From positions 13,742,433-13,806,432 of the forward strand of contig NC_092358.1 in NCBI RefSeq assembly GCF_030848805.1: DNA of 64,000 bases. The letters run 5' to 3'. The notes under the pieces are model-generated. The model was not told the origin of the DNA. It did no database searches and saw only the letters and a list, made by a program, of their open reading frames with translations. The stretch comes from Temnothorax longispinosus (Eukaryota; Arthropoda; Insecta; Hymenoptera; Formicidae). Within the stretch, counting starts at the first letter, position 1. The number at the start of each line of letters is the position of its first letter. This document shows positions 10,788-22,947 of the stretch, piece after piece. The position numbers were made by a program, and so were the translations under genes.

Positions 10788-11396
10788 ATGCTACCGATTT
10801 CTATACGCGGTATCATCTGCGGTCCGTCGAATTGCGGCAAGACAAACGTCTTGATAAGCTTGCTGGAAAGTCAGCACGGCGTACGTTTCGAGAACGTGTA
10901 TGTGTACTCGAAATCGTTGCAACAACCGAAATATCGATATTTGGAGAATATACTAACACCGATAGAAGAGATTGGCTACTTTACGTTCTCGAATAACAGT
11001 GACGTCATTCCACCGAGCGAGGCGCTCCCGAATTCTATTTTTATCTTTGATGACGTGGCGTGCGACAAGCAGGATACGATAAGAGAATACTTTGCAATGG
11101 GCCGGCACGCGGACGTTGACTCTTTCTATCTTTGTCAGACGTATGCGAAGATACCGAAGCATTTTATACGCGACAACGCGAATTTATTGATTATGTTTAA
11201 ACAGGATGGTACCAATCTGAAACACATATACAACGATCACGTAAACACAGATATGTCTTACGATGATTTCAGTAAATTGTGTCATACGTGTTGGCAACAA
11301 AAGTACGTATTTGTGGTGATAGACAAGGACAGCGCGATTTCGAATGGTCGATACAGAAAAGAATTTAACGACTCTGCGATACCAAAACGTGGTTAG
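10788..11396 (+). CDS. Maverick/Polinton packaging ATPase (FtsK/HerA, A32-like)
   Basis: DNA-packaging ATPase of the kind shared by Polintons, adintoviruses and large DNA viruses. It pumps or feeds the genome into the capsid. Walker A is CGPSNCGKTN (about 10818-10847) and Walker B is IFIFDDVACD (about 11037-11066). A further conserved stretch is YLCQTYAKIP near 11130. The C-terminal part ends SAIPKRG at the TAG at 11394. The frame is uninterrupted. The start is the first in-frame ATG; the frame is open upstream and the family consensus suggests about 20 more residues, so the N-terminus may be damaged. It is the first of four plus-strand Maverick genes. Confidence 0.85.
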   Translation: MLPISIRGIICGPSNCGKTNVLISLLESQHGVRFENVYVYSKSLQQPKYRYLENILTPIEEIGYFTFSNNSDVIPPSEALPNSIFIFDDVACDKQDTIREYFAMGRHADVDSFYLCQTYAKIPKHFIRDNANLLIMFKQDGTNLKHIYNDHVNTDMSYDDFSKLCHTCWQQKYVFVVIDKDSAISNGRYRKEFNDSAIPKRG

Positions 11397-11483
11397 TTGT
11401 TGTCGACGCATCGATTGAACAACATTATCGCAACATCGACAGCAGCGAGGAGATTAGAGAGCGCGAGAGGATAGCAAATTAAA

Positions 11484-12551
11484 TTGCGAAAACGAGCAAT
11501 TCGATTCGCAAAAAGTATCACGCCTTGAAAACTGGTAAAATGGAGGAAGATATCGCGTTGGAGAGACACTTTAAACCCATCATCGAGCCTCTAAGGCAGA
11601 TTGCCGAAAACACCGTTGGCAAAGAATTTGATGTGTCAAAAATTGAGAATGAAACGGCGTGGGAAGACGAAGAGCCAAAGCTCAAACGAAAACAACCAAA
11701 CGCCTCGCTTAACGACTCTGTAATGGCTTCAACTCCGGTTACGTTGAAACGATCGATAAATGTGCCATCTAATTTGAGCAAAATAACGAAAATTTTACAC
11801 CCGCGTAAAGCGAAGAGATCAAAAGGTTCATTGAATGAATTACCGATAACCTCTGCGCCTTCCGTACAACCCGCAATGCTCGAATCACTCGCAAACGAAG
11901 ATGTTTTCGAAACCACGAATGACTCACTCGTGAAGTCCGTTCGACAGAAGTTGCAAACTCCTGAGGGTCAAGAAACGTTGCGAGATGAATTGGGTCCATT
12001 GAGCCAAAAGTACGTCGGGGCAGTTCTGAGCGGCGATGAAGAAAGCGGTATAGACATCGTATTTGGCGTTTATTTCACCAACGATGGAATGATGCTCGGT
12101 AATAAACGTTTTGACGTGAACAACGCGGACAAGATAATTATCGACGGCATACGATACAATGGCACACGCGGTCTTTACGATCTTTAAGAAATATTCCGAT
12201 GTCGATATCTATACGGAGGACGATATGCAAGCGTACAAGAGCATTCTGTTGATGACGAATGCTCCTAAACGCAATTATGATACTCACTCTCAAATAAAGA
12301 GCAACAGGAGATACAAGTACACACATATAATCGCACCGTTGATTTCGGGTAAAAAAGCTGGAAAAGGTATACCTCGTGCCATGGCATTAAACGACAACAA
12401 GGTTGACTATGTTCATTGGGACGATCCCAACGAGCTTGTAGATCGTCTCCGATTGCTCGAAGCTTCGCGCCTAGCGGGTCACACCGGTCACGATAACGAG
12501 ATCCTGTCGATTATCGAGGAACTTCGCGAGGCTGGACTTATTATAAATTAA
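11484..12551 (+). pseudogene. DUF8207-like Maverick protein, frameshifted
   Basis: The first part reads SIRKKYHALKTGKMEED, is Lys/Ser rich with a basic stretch near 11795-11820, and carries VYFTNDGMMLGNKRFDV and GIRYNGTRGLYDL. The second part, one frame over, reads FKKYSDVDIYTEDDM and HIIAPLISGKKAGKG and ends REAGLIIN. The two halves are one protein of about 350 residues of a type found beside the ATPase and integrase of insect Mavericks. I associate it with DUF8207 from memory. A one-base shift near 12184 breaks it, and there is an in-frame TAA just upstream of 11484. No function is established; its place among morphogenesis genes suggests a virion component, which is inference. Confidence 0.65.
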
Positions 12552-12586
12552 ATGGCGCGACAGCGATCCATTCAATCAACATCGAA

Positions 12587-12862
12587 ATGCCGATCAACAA
12601 GTTTGGTATATCGCTCGGAAGAGGCGGTGCGGAACCGTACTATCAATGGAGCGGATTAATCAGAAATTACATGCGCGATAACGCTCTTTGTATGGTCGCC
12701 ACCGACTTTGACGCGAAATCGCGCAAGATTCGACAGATAGCGCCGCCTGTAAATGATGGTGATGCCGCCAATAAACGTTACGTGCAGCAGAGCCTGCAAA
12801 TTTTGAAAGATCGACAGGATGAAATCGAGAAAAAAATGGCCGCATTCCAGAATAATATGTAA
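12587..12862 (+). CDS. Small conserved Maverick protein, fibre-like C-terminus
   Basis: 91 codons from the ATG at 12587: MPINKFGISLGRGG at the start, then NALCMVATDFDAKSRKIRQI, and NDGDAANKRYVQQSL followed by a predicted coiled coil (LKDRQDEIEKKMAAFQ). The D-A-A-N-K-x-Y-V pattern is common in phage and virus fibre or appendage proteins, so a minor structural role is plausible. It lies 36 bp after the DUF8207-like gene and about 100 bp before the integrase. In related Mavericks this protein is longer, as I remember; here it ends at a TAA at 12860 and is probably truncated. Confidence 0.6.
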   Translation: MPINKFGISLGRGGAEPYYQWSGLIRNYMRDNALCMVATDFDAKSRKIRQIAPPVNDGDAANKRYVQQSLQILKDRQDEIEKKMAAFQNNM

Positions 12863-12967
12863 ATTACCTTAAACGAACTTCAAAAGATGATTCAAGATGT
12901 AATTGCGAATCATCGCGAATAGATAAGAACGCGCATCTGATCTCTGCGTTAGTTGCGCGCCATCGTC

Positions 12968-13431
12968 ATGGCTAGTAAGAAGCAATCAGCTGAGAAACGG
13001 CGGCTGGTGGAAGAATTACACGCTTCTGCAAGAAGAAATTTTTCGCGAAGACGCGTCATAGTGCGTGGATACGATGACCTGTGGCAGGCGGATGTGGTCG
13101 AGATGCGTCCATACACGCGATTCAACAGAGGCTACCACTACATACTCACCGTTATCGACGTGCTGAGCAAGCACGCATGGGCCGTACCGCTCAAGGCCAA
13201 GAGCGGACCCGAGGTTACTACGGCGATTGCAAAAATAATTCGAGACGGCGGAAGATGTCCGAAAAATCTGCAGACTAACAAAGGAAAAGAATTTTACAAC
13301 GCAAACGTGCAGAAACTTTTGAAGAAACATAATATCAATCACTATTCGACCTATTCCGTAATGAATGCATCGGTCGTCGTCGAACGATTCAATCTCACGC
13401 TCAAGAACGACATGTGGAAAATGTTTACGTG
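12968..13431 (+). pseudogene. Maverick integrase, N-terminal and core part
   Basis: Retroviral-type rve integrase of a Polinton. The core reads DDLWQADVVEM (first Asp), YHYILTVIDVLSKHAWAVPL, KNLQTNKGKEFYN and ASVVVERFN (Glu). The second catalytic Asp of the D,D-35-E set should be in the LQTDxGxEF block; here it is Asn (LQTNKGKEFYN), a loss of a key residue. The start used is the ATG at 12968. The frame runs to MFT and is cut at 13431 by an LTR-type insertion; the remainder is at 16922. Dead both by interruption and by the Asp change. Confidence 0.88.
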
Positions 13432-15718
13432 TGTCACGTCTGACGGTATAATCACCGCTATATTCCAGCCGCATAAATTTTTCGATTTTCATCCTAATTG
13501 CACAGCACCTGAAAACAATATAAGAATAAATATTCACACCTTAACCTAACTGTCACAACAATCACTCAGCTGATGCGAGCACGCGTTCTTAAAGTAGTAG
13601 ACACAAGCTTAGAGAACATGGCTGCCTTAAGGCCTCTTTTCAAGCTTAAGCCCTATTTTCATGAATTACACTATAAACTTTTTGGACAATTGCTTGTTAA
13701 AACTCCCCAGAATCACTAAAATTGATCGTAAATAAACATTACAGGCTTTATGAGATCCTTTATGCAATATAAATTCAGTTTGACACACGGATATAACAAA
13801 AATAAATGCATGTTCCATAAGAATAAACTCAGAAAATTAAAATAAAATATAAATAAATAAATTAAAAACAGATCATTTATAAAAACATAACCTTTTGTGC
13901 CCGAAAAATATTATCACGCTGAAATAATAATTATCTTACTAACATTTCTCAAACATGATTGTTATAAACAATTTAATTATATTATTAACAAACCTAGCTA
14001 ATGTGACTGATGGAACTATCACAAGAAGTCAAACAACTTTTAATTATAAACCATTGTTGGATCTCTCAAAATAAACTAATTAACAATAAAATTTATCATA
14101 AAAATATTATTAAAGATGAATAAAATCACTGCAGACACTCAGCAGAGCATGTCAAATAATCCCACAAAAATTCTCACATCATATTTCTTCTTAATTCCGA
14201 GATATAATTAAAAATTATGGAAATCCATAAAACACAAAAATTTTAAACAACCTAAAATAATGCCCTTAATTATCTGAACACAACAAAAGAAACCCCATCT
14301 TTTTATCTCTTACCGTTCTCGAGTTATAAATTATTAAAGTTTCACATCCGCCATTTTGAATTTCCTACCCTTTAGACTTACAAAGACCAAATCACTTTTA
14401 CATTAATATTTTAATCTTTTATACATTTTAAAGTTGAAAAATTTCATTTCTAAACAAAAATTTTAACACTTAATTATTATGATAAAAATGGAATCTCTCA
14501 TACTCCTAAACACCAGTAACGTTAACGCCGATTTTCTATTTAAATTAATTAAATTAATAAACGAGATTGAAAATTGAACATTCACTCCATGAAAGACGAG
14601 GATAGTTTAATACCAGTTCACAGAAAGTAAGACAAGGATAGCCCTATAGACTCTTAATAAATTAAAATAAAATGAAAACAAATAGACGGAGATAAAACAA
14701 TTATAGAAATACATTCTTTTATATTTATGAAAAAACACCACATTGAAATAATTATTATCTTATTAATATTTGTCAAAACAATTGTTATAAACAATTAAAA
14801 TTATATCAATACCATTTTACTAACTACGTCATCAAAATCATCGCAAAAAACCGATCGACTTAATGAAAAAATATTTACTACAAGATTGTTCAATTTTGCA
14901 ACTTATTTTTATAAATAATTATAAATAAATAATTAACCACACTAATAATAGCCGTTAACGTGTGCCCCAGGTTATGCACAACAACTTTTGTGTAAGTCAA
15001 AACCTCGTCACTCCTCTGGTTGAAGCTACAAAAAATTCCAAAGGGAAAGACACCCGGTATAACGGTTTAACATGGGAATTGTTCCATATAATTGAAATTA
15101 TACGCCCTAAATATCGGAAATTCGACTATTTCAAACTTCAATCCTTAATATCTCTTAAATTACGTCTGCAAAAAATACCCCGTTTGCATGTAAATTAAGT
15201 TTGAACCTTCCTCTTCAAGCCCGTATAAAAAACATAATTTTTAACAACTTGCTACACCTAATTAATTAACAAAATACATACCTCCGTCTGCATTTGTCCA
15301 TATAATTGGCAATTATGTGGATGAAACAATTATGTGGATGAAAACTCGTTCGGGTAAATACGAATTTTGACCGCGCACGTAAACTCTGCATCAGTACACC
15401 TACGAAAAATGATAATAACTTTTATTTCTGCAATTGTTTATTTACGAAGTATTTATAACAATAAAATAAAGTGTCTTATAAAAAATTATTTCATTGTAGA
15501 ATTAAAACCGTGTAATTAAGGAGAGCTTAACAATACTAATATGTAAATTAAAAAGGTACCAATTTATTTAATTAATAATTTGTTATTAACAAATACATAT
15601 ATTAACAATAAAATTTTCCAATCCTATACTATACTTTAATGAAAGTCCTACAATATATTTCCTATGCACTCCTATCAAATTCCCAACCATTCGCGAGATA
15701 TAAAAATAATAAAAATCT

Positions 15719-15755
<37 letters not shown>

Positions 15756-16917
15756 CAATTTAATTTCATTGATTTCCTGTACTAATGAGAATGCTGACCA
15801 TTTCTACCTGCACGGTATATTATTAACGTGATATTAGAATCATTATTACCGCCGCTAACATCACTTTTATCAATATTATTATTATTAACAAAATATATAT
15901 ATATACTTACTAAAATTAATATAAATCTCGAGCGTCAAACGCTGAAGCGCCACTCACGAACCTGAGAAAGATAGAATTGTATATGCGTAGCATAAGGAAC
16001 GCGAATCCGAGCGAGATGCGATATTGTACGATCTGAAAGAGAGAAAGAGAGAGTCAGATATATCATATTAACTGTTAGACGAAGAGAGCAATATCTTTTA
16101 TACTTTAGACATACTAATAATGACTTTAATTGTACTATTGAATTATTCTATTGTATGTAAAGTATGTCTAAAGAAACTTAAATAATATTCAACAATATAT
16201 TTGCATATTTTAAAATTAAAATATTAAAGATTTCTCATTTTCCTTTATAATAAAAGTCGTATTGAAATTTCATAATGAAAGAAAGTATCGCTCTCAAGAC
16301 AAATCGCTATTAGACTAGAGAATAAAATAGAATTCAGATTAGTCACCTGTATGACTCATTCGAGTGAATCTAGTCTTCGCATAAACCTTATATGGACATG
16401 TCGAAACAGAACGCAACGCATGACCATATAAGGTAATGAATTTCAAGATACCACCCTATGACTCATTGCTGGCAAGCGAGCCACACCCCTAGAAGTAGAC
16501 TCACATCCGCTAGACAACGCCTTATGACTCATTGTAACGAGGTGCGGTCACCTCCCACTACCGTTTCCGAAATTGTATAAAAGCAGAATCTTTCACCCTC
16601 TCGACGGAGAGTGTGGAACGAGCCAGGAAAGGTCACATATCTTATACTTGTTCCATCCTCCCACATAAGCCACTTGTATCGTAAAAGTTCTACAATAAAT
16701 ATCATACTCTTTTATATCAAAAGAAAGATAAAGATTATTGAATTACCTACCTTCGACGGATCCAAGGAGCCATCAAGGAGCCATAATCTACATCGCCGAC
16801 CAACAGCTAATTATCCTGGGGTTTTACCTCCTTAACTGCAAGAAGAACCCATAAAAATTAATTTCGACGGAGACGTTCTGCCGGATCGAGCCACCTCGCA
16901 TCACCCAGGACGTCACA
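13432..16917 (+). mobile_element. LTR-type insertion in the integrase, 3.49 kb, TSD CGTG
   Basis: It starts TGTCACGTC and ends GACGTCACA (short inverted TG...CA termini) and is flanked by CGTG at 13428-13431 and 16918-16921. Removing it restores continuity of the integrase reading frame, which proves insertion. Near its 3' end are a TATA-like GTATAAAAGCAG (16575-16586), a transcription-start-like region and AATAAA (16695-16700), as in an LTR promoter. No pol or gag is visible, so it is either a very long solo LTR or a non-coding LTR-derived element. The last 290 bp match 5602-5877. Confidence 0.8.
13560..16330. other. AT-rich non-coding interior of the LTR-type insertion
   Basis: Strongly AT-rich with no protein-like frame. 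It includes a TA microsatellite (15720-15751) and repeated TTATTAACAA motifs. A spliced-looking frame of 78 codons at 14962-15198 has no recognisable content. I see no other feature. Confidence 0.5.
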
Positions 16918-16921
16918 CGTG

Positions 16922-17399
16922 CAATGGAAATTACAAATGGATCGACTAGCAGCCAAGTCTCGTATCGGATTACAACGCGCGAAAGCATCGAACTATCGGC
17001 ATGCGACCCATTGATGTTACCCCCGCGATCGCCGACAAGCTCCTAACAACGGTATACAGCCACGTAAAGATCTCTGCTCCCGCGCGATTCAAAGTGGGTG
17101 ACTCGGTACGCGTGAGTAAATTCAAGACAATCTTCGAGAAAGGATACACGCCAAATTAGACCACGGAGTTTAGAATCGTCAAAGTGCAGAAAACTAATCC
17201 TGTGACGTATCTGTTGGAAGATTCCTGCGGAAAACCCATCGCCGGCGGCTTTTACGAATACGAGTTACATCGCGTTGCTAATCCCGACGTGTATCTCGTT
17301 GAAAAAATTTTGCGCAAAAGGGGGAATGAGGTTTATGTAAAGTGGTTAAAATTTGATAATTCACACAATTCATGGATACACAAGAATAATGTATTGTAA
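16922..17399 (+). pseudogene. Maverick integrase, C-terminal part with chromodomain
   Basis: Continues the integrase: KHRTIGMRPIDVTPA, an SH3-like domain (RFKVGDSVRVSKFK), and a C-terminal chromodomain reading VYLVEKILRKRG, VYVKWLKFD, NSWIHKNNVL, ending at the TAA at 17397. Two in-frame TAG codons, near 16946 and 17158, replace conserved positions, so this half is also decayed. Chromodomain-bearing integrases are typical of Polintons. It converges on the polymerase gene, whose stop is at 17477, with a 78-bp gap. Confidence 0.85.
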
Positions 17400-19246
17400 A
17401 AATTTATTACAATATAAAAACACATTATAAATATGAGTCATTTATTTTCTTAAATATCTAAATGTAATTACAATATTTACAATGGTATTTTATAATGTCC
17501 CCATGGCAGCGTCTCGGTAGAACCGGGTATAATATATCGCTTATCATCGTACGGACTTAGAGCTATTTTCCTTTCGGACACGGTGTATACCTCGTGTTGT
17601 TTGGATCTTATGCAAGCCTGCTGTCGCGTCATTTCATTTTCGTCGCGCAGACACTGCGTGTAATCGTCGAACATTATCGACCTGGCTACGACGTTACTCT
17701 TAACACCTTTAGCCTTTTTCGTATCTTTCTTACCGTCCACTCGCAAGGCGTACATCTTTGATCTAAGCCCGACGAAGTCGGTCATTATCGCACCGTTGTT
17801 TTCGTCTTTCATTAAGCCCGGAACTTTTTTATTGGCGAGTTCCCACTCGCCTACGGTATCCCTACCGTACGCATTATCGATCGCATAATCGCTAGTGTCA
17901 AATCTATTAATGTGGCGCTTCATGATATAATACACATCGTCGCACTCGATGTGATAAATGAGACTGTCAGTATCGGTGTACGTGACTTTACACTTGTCGC
18001 AACATAACGGTAACATGTACTCGTGATGAAATTCGTACAAACATGTCTTGGATATATCGAGGATGCACATACCTACGTAGATTGGTTTGTCGAACTTCAC
18101 CTCGAGTTTTCGCATTTCTATTGCTACTAAATTCTCCGAAAAAACGCTTCGGCTATGAAAATTTTGTTTCGCAATCATTGCCTCCGCGCCGTATCTACCC
18201 TCCCAATGAGTCACGAGTAGCACGTCAACGTGATTGCGCACATTCTCCATGGTTTTGCCAAACACTGCATTGTTCATCAATTTGTATAAATTTTTCTCGA
18301 AATCATTCTTGGCCAATGTTCTACATTTCATATTGAGGTCTATATAATCGCGAAGCCATGGAGATTGCGCGAATTTCAGTATGCGGTGAATCTTTGATAT
18401 ACGGAGACCGTAACGAGTACACTGCTGCAGGTTGCGATAATGTATTACATAACGTTTCTTATCGTATAATGTTGCGAGGAGCTTGACCTGCCGCTTGCCG
18501 GGTGGTTTATCGCGCGTCGGACAGAACGGTAGGTCAGTGTGCGCGTCGTGAAGATGTTGAGGATACTTCAAGTCGACTTCGAGAATGTAGCCTATCGAGG
18601 AATCCAATGCGACATCCATAACATTAAAATCGGTTACGTCGTCGACCCATTTAAAATCTGCGTATGGCAATGGTTGACTCATTGCCCAGCCGTATAAGTT
18701 GTTTACGTCGAAATAGATCAGGTACGACGAAGGTTTCGATGGATCGTACGACTGCATGTACTTGTTATTGGCCAGCGCGTATCTATTTGAACATTGACTC
18801 AAACCGCCGCTTATACCGCGTTCGATAAACATGACCATGTCAATGTCGGTAAGCAGTTCGAAATTGATACGCGTATGCTTTGACATAGCATCCCACGTAA
18901 AACCCGGTAGAGTATAATAATACGCAGGATCAAGTTCATAACTCGCGACTCAACTATCGCGAAAATTTTCAAAGATATCGGCCAACAACAAGACATCGGT
19001 TTTGAGATGTATCTCGCTGTAGTCACCGAGCGTTCGAATAAAGAACCGCTGCCAGACGTTGACGGCGTGCGCGTAATCGCTCTCGGATACGGTGTCACCT
19101 GTCAATGAACTGTAAAACGAGTCGCGCGGTGGTAAACACAAGTCCTCCAACTTTTCGACGCAGTCAATGTACTCATATGGAAATACGCCTTTTCTTGTCA
19201 GCAAATCAAAATTTTCTGCGGATAATTTACAAAATTCTCGTTGCAA

Positions 19247-20305
19247 TGTAACGGCCTATCTTTCGCATCGAACGCGGACTAGCTCGCCGGATCAGGGTTC
19301 GATATAGACGGCCCAGAGACAATAATCAGTGTGGTAATGCGTATGTAATAGAAACAGAGTTTATTCAATTCGATAGTTTACAGAAAATAATGCGACGCGG
19401 TATTCGGTATAATAGCGACGGACATGGGCAGCCGCGGGATGCGGTGCAGCGCAAACAAAAGGCGGGACGCGATATGTACAGCGAGGGGCAGTGCGGGTGC
19501 ACTCGGCGCGGTATGCGAGACGCGGGGTTACAACGTTAGGCGGGCACGGTATACGGAACGCGGTCCTTTACAATATGAGGCGGACGCGGCATGCGGAACG
19601 CGGTCTGTTACAAGATTACGCGGACGCGATCAGTTACATTAGTGTTTGTGCATTCGGCGCGGTAGACGAAACGCGGGATTTGACGGTAGTGCATGTGCAC
19701 TCAGCGTGGGACGCGGTATTACAATATTAGAACGCGGGCGGAAACGCAATATGTACAGCGAAGGATTGCGTAGTCCCGGGGCTACGGTAGCGAGAACCCT
19801 CGCTACGAGGCCGAGCACGCTCGACCCCGCCGGCCGTTGCCATCGGGGGTGAATTTGTCGGAGTGCGGGAACACCTGAGAACTCTCGGTCGGGGCTCAGA
19901 CTCTGGACCCCGTTTGGTGTGTTACCCTAGGAGTTGGATAGTGGGCTTCGTCAAGAATAGCGGAACGCCGTGGTGAAGACGAAGTGTTTTTCTCTCGTCG
20001 GCGCGCCGGTTTATATACCGCTCGGCGTGGCGGGTTCGCTAGGAGGGAGCCCGATCGTCAGGCGAGTTGCGCTGTGGTGGGAGCGGCGCGCCGCCGCACG
20101 CTCGTCTTCGGCGGGGCTCGGCTTCTGTCGGCGTCCGTCGGGAAGGCCCCGGTGCTGCGTCTAGCCCGCGTACACAAGGTATTTGGACGTATTGAAAATG
20201 TGAGCGCACCGCGCCCTTGTCTTCGCCCGACTGCTAATCGGTCGGGCGGCATCCGGCGGTTGTTGGCCGGAAACGATGCTTTGGCGAAAGAAGTGCATCG
20301 TTACA
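19247..20305. mobile_element. Solo LTR (1,059 bp) inside PolB, TSD GCAA
   Basis: Termini are TGTAACG...CGTTACA, flanked by GCAA at 19243-19246 and 20306-20309. It separates two coding blocks of the polymerase that are contiguous in the family. Its 5' half holds degenerate repeats of GGACGCGGTATGCGGAACGC type (19390-19735). ORFs within are composition artefacts. It has no internal retrotransposon genes, so it is a solo LTR left by recombination. Confidence 0.88.
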
Positions 20306-21127
20306 GCAATATTTGCAGTTTATCTTTGCTGAGATAAGATGCCAATTTGTCGAGACTAGCGGTGAGAAACTTGTACGAATCAATAAATCGCAATTTGACG
20401 CAAGTTTTCTTATCTTTATCTTCGGTGCTTTGAACGTTTTTTGTAAACGAAATGTATTTTTTTTGTGATTGGGAGTAAGTCTACATGTCCATCGTACGCT
20501 GTTGCTATTTCCGTTATAATAAAATGTGCATCGTATCCCGATAAATTATGAAACACTATGGGAATGCAATGCGAATCTTTGTAATTCAGATTAAAATTAG
20601 AATGCGCAGGACCTCTGTATCAACCGGTCAAGTGACAATGGTCGCGTACTCGCACGTCGTCGGGCTCGAACGGTTCTTCGCACACGTGACAGTGCGTTGC
20701 GCTGTTAAATTTTTCCCACTCGTCTCGCGTAAAATCTGCCATGGGTAGATTAATAGACAAGATAGTTTTTACGTCGTGAGCTAAACGTCTTAGCTCCTTG
20801 ACGAACCACGCGACGTAATCCTTATCGCGACGAAACCGATACATTGATAACGACTCGTCGTACGAGCAACGCACGTAGTACCCTATGCTAAATACGCGAT
20901 GATGCTGATATGTGTACCTGGACGTTTCCGTATCCGCTTCCAGCTTCTCCAGGGTACATTCCAGGTCGGCGTATACGATAAACGGAACTCGTTCCTTCCT
21001 GTTGTGATTCTTAAAGGCCAACCACTTGTCGTTATCGCTCGGTAACTTGATCGCGCAGTTGTTCATCTCCTGACAGTCGACGGTGTGGGCTTCCAATTTT
21101 TCGCTCGTGTAGAAATAATGCGAACAT

Positions 21128-21203
21128 CTGTAAATAATAAAAATTTTTTTTATATCTTTTACATATGAATTATTTTTTATTATTTATTAGGATGTGTACT
21201 CAC
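21128..21203 (-). other. Short intron in the polymerase gene
   Basis: The minus-strand donor is GTGAGTACACATCC and the acceptor is TTATTTACAG. Removal joins GRKYFCDR to CSHYFYTSEK, a Cys/His-rich block continuous in this polymerase family. At 76 bp it is AT-rich and typical of insect introns. Confidence 0.8.
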
Positions 21204-22439
21204 CGATCACAAAAGTATTTCCGACCATGGTGAGTGCTTAATTGCGAGCTCACGAGGCGGGATAGGTTCTTGATCCATGCAAAATGTCCCACGTTGTCAT
21301 CATGCACGTACAGCAGATTTACATATCTATCCATCTTTCGGTCGGCAAGCCATATTGGTAGAATAGCAAGTTCCTTGTTTTTTTTTCTCGATACTGTAGA
21401 CGTTGATGGAGATGTTGTGATTTTGAAAATTTTTAATTTGATCCAACGTCATTGGAAACTCAATGTCCATAAGATCTAGCACCGACGTGTAATGGTAACG
21501 ACGATTCCCGATATGTGTGTTCCTCAACTGGATACAAAGCAGCCGTCACTGACCATGCGAAACATGCATTGTCCATTGATCGCACGTTTATCACCGCTCT
21601 TTTTTTTAATTTCTCGCGGTATTTCCATAAAACACCCTGCGTGCAATGGATTATATTTGTTTACATTAACAGTCAAATTGAGTATACGCGACAACGCCCA
21701 TCCGCTATCACGTTCCTGGAATTCCTCCAGCTTTGCTAAGGTAGGCTCGAAGACGTGTCGCTTGTTCCACTCACACAGATCGGACTCACGAAAGAGTTCA
21801 CTGTTTCTCGTTGCGATACTTTTATTTGCGCGTTTGTCACCTGCAGGAAATTCACCATTAAACATTGTGTTTATTTTTACATTGTCGTGCCGTTGCATGA
21901 CGTCCCGCACACGATCGAGTACAATTTCTCGCATTTTTGAGAAATTGACGAGGGTCGATGTGTTTGGAATTTATTACCGCACCAGTCAGTATACGACTTT
22001 CAAAAGCCGTATCTATCTCGCGCCATCTGAGTCCTGTCTCACTCGCACTGTATCCAGCACCCACATGCACGAAACGTTGACGTACCAAATCTTTCAAACC
22101 TTCGAGTCTTGCGATACAAGCGACTAACGACTGTTTAAGACCAATCGATAATCGTGGCCGTTTAATTCGGCTTTGTTCTTCCAACAATTCGATAAACTCG
22201 TCACATCGTTGCTCCCACGCGGCAAAGTCTTCCCTTGAATTTAAAATGGTGGATTGCTTCAACAACTCTTGCTTCATGTTATTGCACGATTTTATTGCTA
22301 ACGACATTTGTTGCACTCACGACTTCCAATTCTTGACTATTGAGCGTATCCCCCAGATTATTCATTTTATATTCTACTAATGATGCATTGTTTGTTTATT
22401 ATATCTAATTTCACCGTGATCTCAACATCCATACGGATG

Positions 22440-22760
22440 CGCCTTCCGAAAAAATCTATGATGTGCAGTTTTGCACGTGTTCGATGAAATCATCGCGAGA
22501 CACGTATGTTCTTGAAAATGATATCGCACATTGACTTTCGGTGGTTTGATCTGTATCAATGCAGCAGCCGTACATCGGCGCTATTTGCAAAATTTGCAGT
22601 TTTGCACGTGTTCGATAAAATCATCGCGAGACACGTCGCGACATGTTCTTGAAAACAATAACGCTCCATTGACTTATGCGAAATTGCAAAATTTGCAGTT
22701 TTGCACGTGTTCGATGAAATCATCGCGAGACACGTATGTTCTTGACAAATATATCACATT
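22440..22760. promoter_or_regulatory. Three direct repeats between divergent Maverick genes
   Basis: Three copies of a block of about 55 bp starting GCAGTTTTGCACGTGTTCGA and running through TCATCGCGAGACACGT to TGTTCTTGA lie near 22462, 22598 and 22697. They sit between the polymerase (leftward) and the plus-strand genes at 22948 and 23325, so they may be shared promoter elements or part of a replication or terminal region. Function is inference. Confidence 0.55.
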
Positions 22761-22947
22761 TACCATATATGTGGATTGTGGTGGTAGTGGTCATCCTGCA
22801 GCAGCTACGCTTGGCTGAAATGCAATCTTACATTTTTAAGATCGCAGAAAAAAATATCTGCGAGGATTCTAGAGCGCAGTCGAGTTACTCGCGCAGTTGA
22901 AAGTTACTTACACAGTTGAGAGTTAATATATCTGTAAAAAATACAGT

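Larger units (their letters stand above)
17477..22316 (-). pseudogene. Protein-primed DNA polymerase B (Maverick PolB), broken
   Basis: Read on the minus strand. The N-terminal part (22316-21524) ends with blocks such as ELFRESDLCEWN and DSGWALSRILNLTVNVNKYN. Next come RRYHYTSVLDL and VNLLYVHDD, a 76-bp intron (21203-21128), an exonuclease domain with FIVYADLECTLEK (Exo I, about 20990) and a zinc-type HCHVCEEPF. After the solo LTR the polymerase domain has motif A YFDVNNLYGWAMSQPLP (about 18690), motif B NLYKLMNNAVFGKTMEN (about 18260) and motif C TYTDTDSLIY (about 17975). The last 470 codons are intact, but frameshifts near 18950, 20410, 20620, 21370, 21525 and 21900 and a 1.06-kb solo LTR break the gene. 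Total coding length, near 1,150 codons, is normal for the family. It replicates the element by protein priming. Confidence 0.9.

Noticed and set aside
22440..22760. CRISPR-like array
   Set aside because: Repeats are about 55 bp, only three, unequally spaced, and the DNA is eukaryotic.
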